NCBI GenBank assembly: GCA_903825305.1
Contig: CAIKAC010000023.1
Coordinates: 208,464 to 272,463, forward strand
DNA length: 64,000 nt
Source: an uncultured Actinomycetes bacterium
GTDB taxonomy: Bacteria > Actinomycetota > Acidimicrobiia > Acidimicrobiales > RAAP-2
Reading direction: 5' to 3'
Part shown: positions 7,504 to 18,703 of the stretch, one piece after another
How positions within the stretch are numbered: position 1 is the stretch's first letter
Layout of the letters: every line of letters starts with the position of its first letter
Translations under genes and position numbers: made by a program
The notes under the pieces: generated by a model
Seen by the model: the letters and a program-made list of their open reading frames with translations, nothing else
Databases searched by the model: none
What the model was told of the DNA's origin: nothing

Positions 7504-8936
7504 ACCAACTCCGCAATAAACGCTTCGAGTTGACGCAGCGTTCGCACCTCGGTGATCGAATCACAATGTGCCCCGTACTCGGCGATGATCGAGTCTCCGG
7601 AATTCCAATAGGTCTGAGGTTCGGGGTTGAGCCACAGCACGTGCCGCGCACGTTTTTGCAAATCTGCCACTACCCACGCGGACGACTGGTGATAGTTATT
7701 TCGAGCATCACCCAAAATCATCACCGTGGTTCTTGAGTTCACATCTTCGGCATAACGAGCATGAAAATCACTCAAGGCATGGCCGTAGTCACTGTGCCCA
7801 TCAACCCAGACCACTTTTGCCTCCGTGTTGACTCGATTGGCCGCTTCGGCTGGATCGTTGGCTTCATCAAAGTGATGCGTCACTTCATCAATGCCATCGA
7901 CAAAGACAAAACTGCGCACTTTAGAAAATGATGACGCCAAGGCGTACACCAAGTGAAGGGTGAAGCGTGCAAAGCTCGCCACCGATCCAGACACGTCAGC
8001 AATGATAAAAATCTCGGGCTTGGACGGACGCGGATTCTTGTATTTGGGATCGATAGGAACGCCTCCCGTCGAGAGGCTGTGGCGCATCGTCGCTCGAAAG
8101 TCCAAGGGGCCCCGTCGACCGTGACGACGCTTTCGCATCAAGCGGACCGCGAGTTTGCGGCTCAGGGGAACAAGACTCCGCTCAAGGGTGTGAATTTCTT
8201 CACGAGTGGCGTGCATGACATCGATGTCTTCGGGCAATGGCTTCCGCACGGACCGCGCTAGCGCCTCAGCTCCCCGATCTTCAACGAGTCGCCGTCGAAT
8301 CTCGGCCTCGATGGCTAGACGAAGACCTCGAATCCTCCGGGCTACGTCATCGGCCAAGAGTCGTTGCTCAATCGCCCCCAGCTGAACCCCGGGCCTCGAT
8401 GTCGATGCTTCGTCGACGAGACGTTGCTGAAGTCCTTCTAAGTCCAAATTCCTCAGCACCCGATAGAGGTAGTACGTGCCGCCTACGGGTCGTCCCGGTG
8501 TCATTCCGGCAAAGCGAGTGACGGCTTCGTTGACCACTCGAGTTCGAAGCGTGGTGTCATTTCGACGCACCGCATCTTCCATGAGCTGCATGAGTTCTTC
8601 CGCGCTCATTTCGCGGCGCTGACCAAAGCCCCCTTCGGGGCCAAGCAATTGGTCCTCGATGCTGTCACCATCGCCCCCCTGCTCTTCAGGTGAGTGCTCT
8701 TGGTCACCATTCGTCTTGCCACGCCGGGGGGCGAAGTAAATATCGAAGGCAAGGTCAAATGCCGGCCGATGCTCTTGCGATTTAATCAAGGTGGCGGCAA
8801 GCGTTTCGCGCAAGGTTTCTCGTTCTTCGAGAGCAATGACCCCTACTGCTTTAGCTGCATCCACATGCTCGGTCATCGAAATCGGAATGCCTGCTTTGCG
8901 CAGTTCAGCAATGAAGGCAGCGATGACGTCGAGCAT
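7500..8936 (-). CDS. VWA (CoxE-like) domain protein, partner of MoxR ATPase
   Basis: A 478-residue protein with a charged N-terminal two-thirds and a C-terminal von Willebrand A domain. The MIDAS motif D-V-S-G-S is at about 314-318. A Gly/Glu/Asp-rich linker lies near residues 75-110. The arrangement of a VWA protein directly after a MoxR AAA+ ATPase (six bases apart) is the known MoxR-CoxE pair, thought to act as a metal-dependent chaperone that activates or loads cofactors into enzymes. No obvious client such as CO dehydrogenase is in this window, so the target is unknown. Confidence 0.85.
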   Translation of the reverse strand: MLDVIAAFIAELRKAGIPISMTEHVDAAKAVGVIALEERETLRETLAATLIKSQEHRPAFDLAFDIYFAPRRGKTNGDQEHSPEEQGGDGDSIEDQLLGPEGGFGQRREMSAEELMQLMEDAVRRNDTTLRTRVVNEAVTRFAGMTPGRPVGGTYYLYRVLRNLDLEGLQQRLVDEASTSRPGVQLGAIEQRLLADDVARRIRGLRLAIEAEIRRRLVEDRGAEALARSVRKPLPEDIDVMHATREEIHTLERSLVPLSRKLAVRLMRKRRHGRRGPLDFRATMRHSLSTGGVPIDPKYKNPRPSKPEIFIIADVSGSVASFARFTLHLVYALASSFSKVRSFVFVDGIDEVTHHFDEANDPAEAANRVNTEAKVVWVDGHSDYGHALSDFHARYAEDVNSRTTVMILGDARNNYHQSSAWVVADLQKRARHVLWLNPEPQTYWNSGDSIIAEYGAHCDSITEVRTLRQLEAFIAELV

Positions 8937-8942
8937 GGGCCG

Positions 8943-9821
8943 TTAACTCTTGGCGACGAGAAACTCGTGGCGCGCCTTATCGATATCGCTTTGGTACTTC
9001 AACAAGACGTGCAAGGTTTCTGAAGCCTGTTGCTCGGTGACACTCTCTTGGCCGAGCACTACCAAGGTGCGAGCCCAGTCCAAGGTCTCAGATACCGATG
9101 GAGCCTTGCGAAGGTCCAGTTCGCGCAAGGATCCAACAATCCGTGCCACCTGATCGGCCAGTTCGGTGGTGATGCCAGGCACTCGAGTTTCCACGATTTC
9201 GCGTTCACGCTCGATAGTCGGGTACCCGACGTGCAGGAACAGGCAGCGACGCTTGAGTGCTTCGGAGAGTTCGCGCGTATTGTTCGAGGTCAGAAACACC
9301 ATGGGTGTTTGCTTCGCGGTCACCGTGCCCAGTTCGGGAATCGACACCTGGTACTCACTGAGCACCTCGAGCATGAGCGCTTCGGTCTCTAACTCCACAC
9401 GATCAATCTCGTCAATCAGCAACACCACGGGGTCTTCAGCTCTGATCGCTTCGAGCAAAGGTCTTGTGAGCAAGAAGTCTTCGGCAAAAATGTCGCCTTC
9501 GAGTTCCGACCACTTTTGCCCATCGCCAGAAACCTGACTCGCTTGAATGCGCAGCAACTGCTTGCGATAGTTCCATTCATAGAGCGCCTTGGACTCATCG
9601 AGGCCTTCGTAGCACTGCAGGCGAATCAAGCGAGCGCCCGTGATTTCAGCGACTGACTTCGCCAACTGCGTCTTACCCGTACCGGCGGGTCCTTCGACCA
9701 GGACTGGTTTTGCCAACTGGTCGGCCAAGAACACAGTTGAGGCGATGGAGCTGTCGGGAAGATACTCAGCCGCCCGAAGACGCTCCGCTACCGAAGCTGG
9801 GCTCTCAAACCTTGCACTCAT
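8943..9821 (-). CDS. MoxR-family AAA+ ATPase
   Basis: A 292-residue AAA+ ATPase of the MoxR type with Walker A G-P-A-G-T-G-K-T at 44-51, Walker B V-V-L-L-I-D-E-I-D-R near 130, sensor 1 region V-F-L-T-S-N-N-T-R-E-L, and the small lid domain after about 200. These ATPases remodel or metallate partner enzymes together with VWA proteins. Its start overlaps the proA stop by four bases (9818-9821), so the obgE-proB-proA transcript may run into this pair. The combination with the following VWA gene is common in actinobacteria. Confidence 0.88.
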   Translation of the reverse strand: MSARFESPASVAERLRAAEYLPDSSIASTVFLADQLAKPVLVEGPAGTGKTQLAKSVAEITGARLIRLQCYEGLDESKALYEWNYRKQLLRIQASQVSGDGQKWSELEGDIFAEDFLLTRPLLEAIRAEDPVVLLIDEIDRVELETEALMLEVLSEYQVSIPELGTVTAKQTPMVFLTSNNTRELSEALKRRCLFLHVGYPTIEREREIVETRVPGITTELADQVARIVGSLRELDLRKAPSVSETLDWARTLVVLGQESVTEQQASETLHVLLKYQSDIDKARHEFLVAKS

Positions 9822-11065
9822 AACCTAACCTGCCCTTCACCTCGAATTACCCAGCGCACACTGGTCAGGGCCTCGAGGCCCATGGGTCCGCGTGCGTGGA
9901 GCTTTTGCGTTGAAATACCGACTTCGGCGCCTAGGCCGAGTTCGCCTCCGTCCACGAAACGCGTGGAAGCGTTATGAAGCACGGCTGCTGCATCAATGCG
10001 AGTCAAAAACTGTTCGGCAGCATCTTGATCTGCAGTAACAATGGCTTCGGAGTGGCCAGAATTGTGGTCGTTGATGAAGGTGATTGCCTCATCAAGGCTG
10101 TTGACGATCTTGACACTGGCGATGAGGTCAAGGAACTCACGATCAAAATCAGCATCACTCGCAGGGGAAACTGCAGACGAAAGAGCAACGGCACGCTCGT
10201 CGCCGAGCAACGACACCTGACTCATGGACTTGGCCAGCCGCTCAAGCATGGAAGACGCCACTGCTTCATGGAGCACCAGCGACTCCATGGCATTGCAAAC
10301 GCCGGGTCGCTGAACCTTGGCGTTAATGACGATCTTTTCTGCCATATCGAGATCGGCGCCAGCATCGACGTACACGTGGCAGATGCCATCTCCATCGAGC
10401 ACGTAGGGCACTGTTGCGTTGGCGCGCATGGAGGCGATGAGTGATGGGCCTCCACGAGGAATCAGGCAGTCGATCACCTGATTGAGTTGCATAAATCGAA
10501 CGGCGGTCTCATGACTGGTGTCCTCCACGAGGGCGATGGCATCTTGTGGCAATCCTGCCGCTGCCAATCCTGCTCGTAACGCAGTCACGATGGCTTTATT
10601 AGAAGCCAAGGCTCCTGAAGAACCTCGCAAGAACGCAGCATTGCCAGCGCGAAGGCACAGCGCCGCCGCATCTGAGGTCACGTTGGGTCGGTTCTCATAA
10701 ATGATGCCAACGACACCGAGAGGAACACGCACTCGTTGAACCGAAAGCCCGTTGGCTAATGTGCGTGCCTCGACGATGGAACCAAGCGGGTTGTGGAGGG
10801 TGGCGACAGTTTCCAAACCTTCAGCCATCGCCGCAAGACGCGAACTGGTCAAGGTCAATCGGTCAAGAACGGTGGCACTTGCACCATCGCGGCCGGCTCG
10901 ATCAAGATCATCTTGGTTTGCTGCGAGAATCGCCACTTCTGCATCTCGCAGTGCCGAGGCTGCACCTCGAAGTGCCTCGCAGCGAGTCTCGTCACGCGAT
11001 GCCGCAATGACCCGTGAGGCAGCCTTGACTCGATCTCCGAGTTCCGCAATGTCGGGGGTGCTCAC
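9818..11065 (-). CDS. proA: Glutamate-5-semialdehyde dehydrogenase (gamma-glutamyl phosphate reductase)
   Basis: The second enzyme of proline synthesis, reducing gamma-glutamyl phosphate with NADPH. The 415-residue aldehyde-dehydrogenase-fold protein shows V-P-L-G-V-V-G-I-I-Y-E-N-R-P-N-V-T near 110-125, L-R-G-S-S, the catalytic Cys in Q-R-P-G-V-C-N-A-M-E-S-L, and H-N-A-S-T-R-F-x-D-G near the end. GTG start at 11065. It follows proB by 35 bases in the obgE-proB-proA operon typical of actinobacteria. Confidence 0.95.
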   Translation of the reverse strand: MSTPDIAELGDRVKAASRVIAASRDETRCEALRGAASALRDAEVAILAANQDDLDRAGRDGASATVLDRLTLTSSRLAAMAEGLETVATLHNPLGSIVEARTLANGLSVQRVRVPLGVVGIIYENRPNVTSDAAALCLRAGNAAFLRGSSGALASNKAIVTALRAGLAAAGLPQDAIALVEDTSHETAVRFMQLNQVIDCLIPRGGPSLIASMRANATVPYVLDGDGICHVYVDAGADLDMAEKIVINAKVQRPGVCNAMESLVLHEAVASSMLERLAKSMSQVSLLGDERAVALSSAVSPASDADFDREFLDLIASVKIVNSLDEAITFINDHNSGHSEAIVTADQDAAEQFLTRIDAAAVLHNASTRFVDGGELGLGAEVGISTQKLHARGPMGLEALTSVRWVIRGEGQVRL

Positions 11066-11100
11066 GTCTTAACCCTACCAAGTGCCAATTAGGGCTCTAC

Positions 11101-13507
<2,407 letters not shown>

Positions 13508-13544
13508 CTACGGCCACGCCCTCAGATCCCCCCGATGGCGGGCT

Positions 13545-14198
13545 CTATCGAACGAGTACTCCACGAGCACAGCGTTCAGGAAGCATCACTTCCCCCTTGG
13601 GGCCCACCACATCCATGCCGTCGGTGCCACGGCTTCCACATGCAACCGATGCCCCAGGTGTGATGCCCCACTGCCCAAGCAAGGTGAGCATGGCATCGTC
13701 ATGCTCGATGCTCTCAGCAATTCTGACGATTTCCACGGTCGATCCCGGCATGGAATCCATCAAGGTAGCCGTGGGTTCGATGACAGCCGCCTGCGAGCCA
13801 GGAATGGGATTGCCGTGAGGGCAGGTGGCGGGGTCACCAAGGAGTTCGACCAATTTGTCTTCCACATCGTCAGAGATGACGTGTTCCCATCGCCCCGCCT
13901 CGGCATGCACTTTGTGCCACTCGAGACCGATCACGTCGTGCAAGAGGCGCTCAGCGAGCCGGTGTCGTCTCACGACCTGCTCAGCAATAGTGGCACCCGA
14001 AGGCGTCAACTCTAAGACTCGTCCATTTCTCCTCACGTAGCCGTCATCGACGAGACGGTCGATCATCTCTTTGACCGTGGGCGCCGAGCGGCTCAGGTGT
14101 TCACAGAGCCGAGCGGAGATGACCGCCGTGCCGTCAGCACCTAACTCGAGAATCGCCGAGAGGTACTCCTCGACGGGTGGATGGTACCCAGTTGCCAC
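13545..14198 (-). CDS. DtxR/MntR-family metal-dependent transcriptional regulator with altered metal site
   Basis: A 217-residue repressor: winged helix (about 8-70), dimerisation domain with R-R-H-R-L-A-E-R-L-L and H-A-E-A-G-R-W-E-H (about 75-130), and an SH3-like/FeoA-like C-terminal domain (about 145-217). Several DtxR ligands are kept at matching numbers (His79, Glu83, His98, Glu105, His106). The ligand that is Cys102 in DtxR, or Glu99 in MntR, is Gly102, and the DtxR Met10 position is Glu11. So the primary metal site is changed and the metal cannot be called. GTG start, three bases after the aminotransferase stop. It could be the repressor acting at the iron box found before the FTR1 gene. 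Confidence 0.85.
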   Translation of the reverse strand: MATGYHPPVEEYLSAILELGADGTAVISARLCEHLSRSAPTVKEMIDRLVDDGYVRRNGRVLELTPSGATIAEQVVRRHRLAERLLHDVIGLEWHKVHAEAGRWEHVISDDVEDKLVELLGDPATCPHGNPIPGSQAAVIEPTATLMDSMPGSTVEIVRIAESIEHDDAMLTLLGQWGITPGASVACGSRGTDGMDVVGPKGEVMLPERCARGVLVR

Positions 14199-14201
14199 GA
14201 T

Positions 14202-15566
14202 TTAACCTGCAATCTCCATACACATGGCAGCGAACAGTTCGCTGTGGCGATCGACGTCTTCTTGGCTGGTGTCAGGGCACATCAGGGCCATGTTATGAAA
14301 TGGCGTAATTAGGACGCCCCGATTGGCCATGTAGAGATGGACGAGTTCGTCGAGTTCATCGTCCGCCGCTTTTGCCGAGGCGCCTCCATTGAGCGGCGCC
14401 GGTGAAACAAAGCGGTATTCAGCTCGAGCCCCCAATTGGCTGACACTCCACGGCAGTCGCGATGCCTCCAAGGCTGTGGTGATGCCCTCGGTGAAAGATC
14501 CAGCCAAGGTAATCATGTGCTCAAAGGCTTCTTTGGTGAGGACTGATTCCAAGGTCGCTCGCATGGCTGAGGTCGACAGGGCGTTGCCGGCCAAGGTGCC
14601 ACCGACTCCCCCAACGTCGATGATGTCGGCGCCAGTTCGCAGCGCGACGGTGAGTCGCTTGAGGACGTCATCGGAGAGGCCGTAGGCCCCACAGGGAACG
14701 CCGCCACCGAGTGACTTTCCAATGGTGAAGATGTCAGGCTCAAGACCCCAGGCAGAGGTCGCGCCACCCCAACCAGCAGAAAAGGTGTGGGTCTCGTCAA
14801 TCATCAGCAAAGTGCCGTGGCGACGAGTTGCTTCTCGAAGGGCTTCGTGGAACCCGGGTTCAGGCAGCACAATACCGATATTGGTCAGTGCGGGTTCAGC
14901 GAGTACTGCCGCCACATCGCCATGAGCGAGTTCTCGCTCAAGGGCGTCGAGATCATTGAACTCTACGACCCGAGTCGTTTGGGTGGGATCGACAGCCGGC
15001 GCCACGTTGCCTGGACGGCTCGCTGGGTTCCCCTGATCATCGAGAACAACAAAGGTCTCATCCACGCTGCCGTGGTAGCAATATGAAAACACCAAGATCT
15101 TCGGCCGGCCGGTGATCAGACGTGCCAAACGCAGCGCCCAACGGTTCGCATCCGTCGCCGAGAGCGCGAAGCTCCAGTGGCCAAGGCCAAAGCGTTGCGT
15201 GAGCTCATTGGCTACCCACTCAGCATCTTGTGTCGGCAGCATGGTGGTGATGCCACCGAGTTCGCCCACACGACGTGTCACAGCCTCAGCTGTGGCCTTG
15301 GGCGAGTGCCCTGCCATCGCACCCGTGTCGCCAAGGGCAAAGTCAATACGCGTCTGTCCATCGAGATCAGTAATTCGATTGCCGTGCGCCTCAGCGAATG
15401 CCAAGGGGAATCCCCCAGCCCACTTATTCATCCACGTCATCGGGACGCCACCAACAAGGTGGTGAGCCGCCTCATGCATGGCCCGTGATTTCGGGTTTTG
15501 GGCTTCAAATTCGGCGCGTTCGCGCTCAAGCAGTGATTGAACTCGGCTTCGGTCGACGGTGACCAT
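14202..15566 (-). CDS. Class III (PLP) aminotransferase, glutamate-1-semialdehyde-aminomutase-like
   Basis: A 454-residue fold-type I PLP enzyme with P-M-T-W-M-N-K-W near 42-49, the cofactor Asp257 in L-M-I-D-E-T-H-T and the Schiff-base Lys284 in T-I-G-K-S-L-G-G-G-V-P-C-G. It resembles the HemL branch but is longer at the N-terminus, so it is more likely a transaminase on an unknown substrate than HemL itself. The open frame extends about 100 codons upstream, but ATG at 15566 gives the natural start. It lies three bases before the DtxR-like gene, so the two are probably co-transcribed. Confidence 0.83.
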   Translation of the reverse strand: MVTVDRSRVQSLLERERAEFEAQNPKSRAMHEAAHHLVGGVPMTWMNKWAGGFPLAFAEAHGNRITDLDGQTRIDFALGDTGAMAGHSPKATAEAVTRRVGELGGITTMLPTQDAEWVANELTQRFGLGHWSFALSATDANRWALRLARLITGRPKILVFSYCYHGSVDETFVVLDDQGNPASRPGNVAPAVDPTQTTRVVEFNDLDALERELAHGDVAAVLAEPALTNIGIVLPEPGFHEALREATRRHGTLLMIDETHTFSAGWGGATSAWGLEPDIFTIGKSLGGGVPCGAYGLSDDVLKRLTVALRTGADIIDVGGVGGTLAGNALSTSAMRATLESVLTKEAFEHMITLAGSFTEGITTALEASRLPWSVSQLGARAEYRFVSPAPLNGGASAKAADDELDELVHLYMANRGVLITPFHNMALMCPDTSQEDVDRHSELFAAMCMEIAG

Positions 15567-15668
15567 GGGTTGGATTACCACCTTGATTTGGAGGGAATGG
15601 ATGTGTCTTCGCAGGTTAGCGAGATTGCTCGGTGCCTCGTCGCCACCCTGGAGTGGGAAACTAAGACG

Positions 15669-15839
15669 ATGAACCGAACATGGCGATCTCTCTTGGCGGT
15701 CTTCGCCCTCGTGACGCTGGCAGCCCACGTATTTGCGGCACTCAGGGCTGCGGTCTCTGCCCGCCGAAATGACCAGCCTTGGGTGCTTTCCAGCCTCAAA
15801 TCCCTCGTATTTGGCCCCTTTTCGAAGAAATTTCGATAA
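15669..15839 (+). CDS. Possible small membrane or secreted peptide, weak
   Basis: The 384-base gap 15567-15950 holds an ATG-started frame of 56 codons. It encodes a basic start (M-N-R-T-W-R), a hydrophobic segment of about 18 residues (L-L-A-V-F-A-L-V-T-L-A-A-H-V-F-A-A-L), then a basic tail ending F-S-K-K-F-R. The pattern is that of a small single-pass membrane protein. The ribosome binding site is poor and I know no homologue, so it may be chance. The rest of the gap carries the repeat noted below and the HU promoter. Confidence 0.25.
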   Translation: MNRTWRSLLAVFALVTLAAHVFAALRAAVSARRNDQPWVLSSLKSLVFGPFSKKFR

Positions 15840-15870
15840 AAAAGGCCAAAAATCGGTAAAAAAGGCCAAA
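15811..15870. repeat. AAAAAGGCCAAA tandem pair with an inverted half copy, upstream of HU
   Basis: AAAAAGGCCAAA occurs at 15839-15850 and 15859-15870, exactly 20 bases apart (two helix turns). TTTGGCCCCTTTT at 15811-15823 is a near inverted copy. The block is A/T-rich compared with its surroundings and lies 80-140 bases before the HU gene, between divergent genes. This looks like a regulator or curved-DNA site for the HU or aminotransferase promoter, but function is inferred from position only. Confidence 0.4.
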
Positions 15871-15950
15871 GTATCCGCCCATCAGGGCTCGCGAGCGCTA
15901 ACAATGGGCACGCTAAGCCCGAGAGGGCATATCTACCAAGGAGAAATTCT

Positions 15951-16226
15951 GTGAACAAGACTGAACTCATCGAAGCGATCGCAGGCAAGGTTGACGCCCC
16001 TAAGACGCAGGTCGCCGAAATCATCGCCGCCCTCGAGGACATTGTCGTTAGCAGCGTGAAGAAGGGCGAGAAGGTTGCCATCACTGGTTTCGTCTCGTTC
16101 GAGCGCGTTGACCGCAAGGCTCGCCTTGCCCGCAACCCCCAGACTGGCGAAGAGATCAAGGTTCCTGCTTCAAAGGCTCCTAAGGTTTCAGCTGGCGCAA
16201 GCTTCAAGAAGGCCATCAAGGGTTAA
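15951..16226 (+). CDS. hupB: HU-family DNA-binding protein
   Basis: A 91-residue histone-like protein that bends and compacts DNA. It starts GTG with an AAGGAG ribosome binding site eight bases before it and reads MNKTELIEAIAGKVDAP, followed by the HU arm region G-F-V-S-F-E-R-V-D-R-K-A-R-L-A-R-N-P-Q-T-G and the end A-G-x-x-F-K-K-A-I-K-G. It lacks the long Lys/Ala C-terminal tail of mycobacterial HupB. A strong terminator follows, so it is monocistronic. It sits in the block that separates rpmA from obgE. Confidence 0.95.
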   Translation: MNKTELIEAIAGKVDAPKTQVAEIIAALEDIVVSSVKKGEKVAITGFVSFERVDRKARLARNPQTGEEIKVPASKAPKVSAGASFKKAIKG

Positions 16227-16261
16227 CAACCCTTTCTCGGGCGATGCCCGTGACGACCTTC

Positions 16262-16303
16262 AAAAAGAACCCCAGTCCTTTTCCGAGGACTGGGGTTCTT
16301 TTT
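16262..16303. terminator. Bidirectional intrinsic terminator between HU and the MFS gene
   Basis: The left arm at 16262-16278 (AAAAAGAACCCCAGTCC) pairs perfectly with 16287-16303, giving a 17-bp stem and an 8-base loop. A T-run follows on the plus strand and, by symmetry, on the minus strand. It serves the HU gene and probably the convergent MFS gene. Confidence 0.93.
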
Positions 16304-16366
16304 TGCTTTGGAACTCGTTCAGAGTGTCATTCGATGCTTTCCTGCCGATACCTCCTGCATCGGCGT

Positions 16367-17875
16367 TCACCCATGCATTGAGGAGGTAGCCACTTGCTTC
16401 CCTCGAGGAAGGCCGAGAATTGCTAGCGCAAATGCGCACAGCATGACTGCTCCCATAATCACCAAAATTCGCGAGAACGACTGTGCGAAGTTGACCGCGA
16501 CGAAATGGGGAATCGACCCGTGGGCCCCCGCACTTGACTGCGACGAGGCTTTGGCAATCTCAGCGGCCTTCTTTGCCGGCACCCCCTTGTCGATCAAAGA
16601 AGCCGTCGTACGAGCCCGCAGGTCGTTGATCAGGATGGTTCCGAGAACCGCCATACCGATGGCTGCAGCGTAATTTCTGACCGTTTGGGTGATTCCGGTT
16701 GCTTCGCCATAAGAAAATTGACCAGCACGATTTACCGCATCGGTGTTCGCAGCAGTAATAACCGCTCCCATCCCGAATCCCGTCAAGATAATTGCCCATG
16801 TCTGGGTGCCCATGTGCAGACTCGACGTCAACGTCGACCACCAGAAGAAGCCGCCAGAAGCAATGGCGGCTCCAAATATCACTGGCCGACGCACGCCCAC
16901 TCGATCAAGGAGTCGTCCCCCCACTTGCGACCCGGGGGCAAACCCGAGGAAAAACCACAGAATGACGAACCCAGCGTTCGATGCAGTTCGACCCAGGGAA
17001 ATTTGTGCGTATTCAGCGGCGAACAAGAACAGAGGAATGAACGCAACCATGGCAAACGCCAATATGGCGTTATCGGTGCGAAATGCTCGAAGTAGAAAGA
17101 TTTTGAGATCCATAAGGGGATGCTCTTGATGCAACTCAGTTCGCATGAAGACCGCCAAGAAGATGAGTCCTCCGGCGATGCAGATCCAGGTCGCCGGGTT
17201 ACTCCAACCCCACTGCGCCGATTGCTGGATACCAAGGACACTCGCGCCAACCCCAATGGCCACCAAGCCGAGTCCACGAACATCTAGCGGTGCCTTGCGA
17301 TGAGCACTTTGTGGTTTGGCCAGGGCAATGAGCACAAGGGCTATTGCGGCAACGGGGAGGTTGATCCAGAAAATTGACCTCCAGGTCCACGAGGTCAAAT
17401 ACCCACCCAAAATGGGCCCGACGGCGGTAAGGCCCCCGGCAATACCAAAGAAAATGGCCAAAGCTTTGCCGCGCTCGGAGAGTTCAAAGTTCTGAATGAC
17501 AATGGCGAGTGCAGCGGGGAAAAGCAATGCTCCGCCAGCACCTTGAACACCACGGAAGAAGATAAGCCAGGGTTCAGCGATTGATGTGGCTGGGGTCAGG
17601 CCACACATGGCTGAAGAAATTGCAAAGACAACCACCCCGATCACGCAAATTTTCGTGTGCCCATAGATATCGGCCAACCGACCGCCAAAGGCGAAGAACA
17701 CGGCCAGGCCGAGCAGATATGCGTTGATAGTCCACTGGATCCCCGTGGAGGTGAGGTGAAGATGGTTTTGGATATCGTTCGCCGCTATCGAAACAATCGT
17801 TTGATCGATAAAGCTCATAGCTACGGCAAAGATCATGGCGGCTAACACCACATTGCGACTTCCGGATCGAATCAT
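16367..17875 (-). CDS. MFS transporter, DHA2 (14-TMS) drug exporter family
   Basis: A 502-residue polytopic membrane protein with a run of hydrophobic helices. Family motifs: motif D1-like M-S-F-I-D-Q-T-I-V-S-I-A near residue 20, motif A G-R-L-A-D-I-Y-G near 66-73, motif B region F-R-G-V-Q-G-A-G-G-A-L-L-F-P near 108-121, motif C G-P-I-L-G-G near 153. These fit the drug:H+ antiporter-2 group, which exports antibiotics or other amphiphiles by proton exchange. The substrate cannot be inferred. Single gene, minus strand, with its own start ATG at 17875; about 230 bases of non-coding DNA separate it from rpmA. Confidence 0.87.
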   Translation of the reverse strand: MIRSGSRNVVLAAMIFAVAMSFIDQTIVSIAANDIQNHLHLTSTGIQWTINAYLLGLAVFFAFGGRLADIYGHTKICVIGVVVFAISSAMCGLTPATSIAEPWLIFFRGVQGAGGALLFPAALAIVIQNFELSERGKALAIFFGIAGGLTAVGPILGGYLTSWTWRSIFWINLPVAAIALVLIALAKPQSAHRKAPLDVRGLGLVAIGVGASVLGIQQSAQWGWSNPATWICIAGGLIFLAVFMRTELHQEHPLMDLKIFLLRAFRTDNAILAFAMVAFIPLFLFAAEYAQISLGRTASNAGFVILWFFLGFAPGSQVGGRLLDRVGVRRPVIFGAAIASGGFFWWSTLTSSLHMGTQTWAIILTGFGMGAVITAANTDAVNRAGQFSYGEATGITQTVRNYAAAIGMAVLGTILINDLRARTTASLIDKGVPAKKAAEIAKASSQSSAGAHGSIPHFVAVNFAQSFSRILVIMGAVMLCAFALAILGLPRGKQVATSSMHG

Positions 17876-18038
17876 TAAACGGCTCCTTCGAACGTGCTGT
17901 TTTCTAACCTACGGCAATTCACCACTTCTTCCCGTGTTGTTTGTTGATATGGAGAGGCTTCCTCCTAAGACACCCTTGAAGATAAAGGGCATCGGCTCAC
18001 GCTGATTCTTGATTTCCGCCGTACGCCAAGAATGCAAA

Positions 18039-18069
18039 CAGCCTCGGTCTCTGAGGAGAACCGAGGCTG
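18039..18069 (-). terminator. Terminator after rplU-rpmA
   Basis: CAGCCTCGGT (18039-18048) pairs with ACCGAGGCTG (18060-18069) in a 10-bp GC-rich stem. On the minus strand it is followed by TTTGCATTC. It lies 37 bases after the rpmA stop and ends the long mre-rng-rplU-rpmA transcript. Confidence 0.75.
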
Positions 18070-18105
18070 GAGTGCTGCGTATCCCTCCAAGGGAATGCGT
18101 TAGAA

Positions 18106-18360
18106 CTAGTTAGCGCTAATAACGTCCACGAGCTTGCGGCCCTTGCGGGAACCGAACTTGATCGTGCCGTCAGCAAGTGCGAACAGGGTGTCGTCCTTGC
18201 CGATGCCGACGTTGATGCCAGGGTGGAAGCGAGTTCCACGCTGACGGACAATGATCGAACCCGTAGTGACCACCGTGCCGTCGAAAACCTTCACGCCGAG
18301 GCGCTGGGCATTTGAATCGCGACCGTTCCTAGTTGAACCGCCACCTTTGGTCTTTGACAT
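18106..18360 (-). CDS. rpmA: 50S ribosomal protein L27
   Basis: An 84-residue L27, the protein whose N-terminus reaches the peptidyl-transferase centre. It reads [20 protein letters not shown], followed by L-G-V-K-x-F-x-G and [15 protein letters not shown]. It follows rplU by 11 bases. In most genomes obgE follows immediately; here a terminator and unrelated genes follow. Confidence 0.97.
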   Translation of the reverse strand: MSKTKGGGSTRNGRDSNAQRLGVKVFDGTVVTTGSIIVRQRGTRFHPGINVGIGKDDTLFALADGTIKFGSRKGRKLVDVISAN

Positions 18361-18371
18361 AGTTTGGCTCC

Positions 18372-18683
18372 TTACTTAGCCGAGATCTTGGTGATCTCGA
18401 CAGCGGTGTACTTCTGGCGGTGGCCCCAGCGCTTGCGAACGTTGGCCTTAGCCTTGTAGGTCATGGCCCGGATCTTGGGGCCCTTCTCTTCACCCATCAC
18501 CTGAGCGGTCACCGTGGCAGCCGCCAAGTCGCTCGGGGTTGACAAGACGGTGTCACCGTCAACAATCATGACGGGAGTAAGTGAAATAGTCGAACCTTCA
18601 GCTTCGCTGCGGCGGTCGATACGAACAACCTGCCCCTGCTCCACGCGGGTTTGAGACGATCCTGTGCGAATTACGGCGTACAT
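18372..18683 (-). CDS. rplU: 50S ribosomal protein L21
   Basis: A 103-residue L21 starting [18 protein letters not shown], with the typical central V-x-x-D-x-V-L and C-terminal K[21 protein letters not shown] segments. L21 binds 23S rRNA domain V together with L20. It lies 20 bases after rng and 11 bases before rpmA in the same transcript. Confidence 0.97.
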   Translation of the reverse strand: MYAVIRTGSSQTRVEQGQVVRIDRRSEAEGSTISLTPVMIVDGDTVLSTPSDLAAATVTAQVMGEEKGPKIRAMTYKAKANVRKRWGHRQKYTAVEITKISAK

Positions 18684-18703
18684 AAGGGCTACATCCTACC
18701 CGA

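Noticed and set aside
15575-16219. Minus-strand open frame of 214 codons across HU and its promoter
   Set aside because: Antisense to HU, which is certain and has a good ribosome binding site and terminator.
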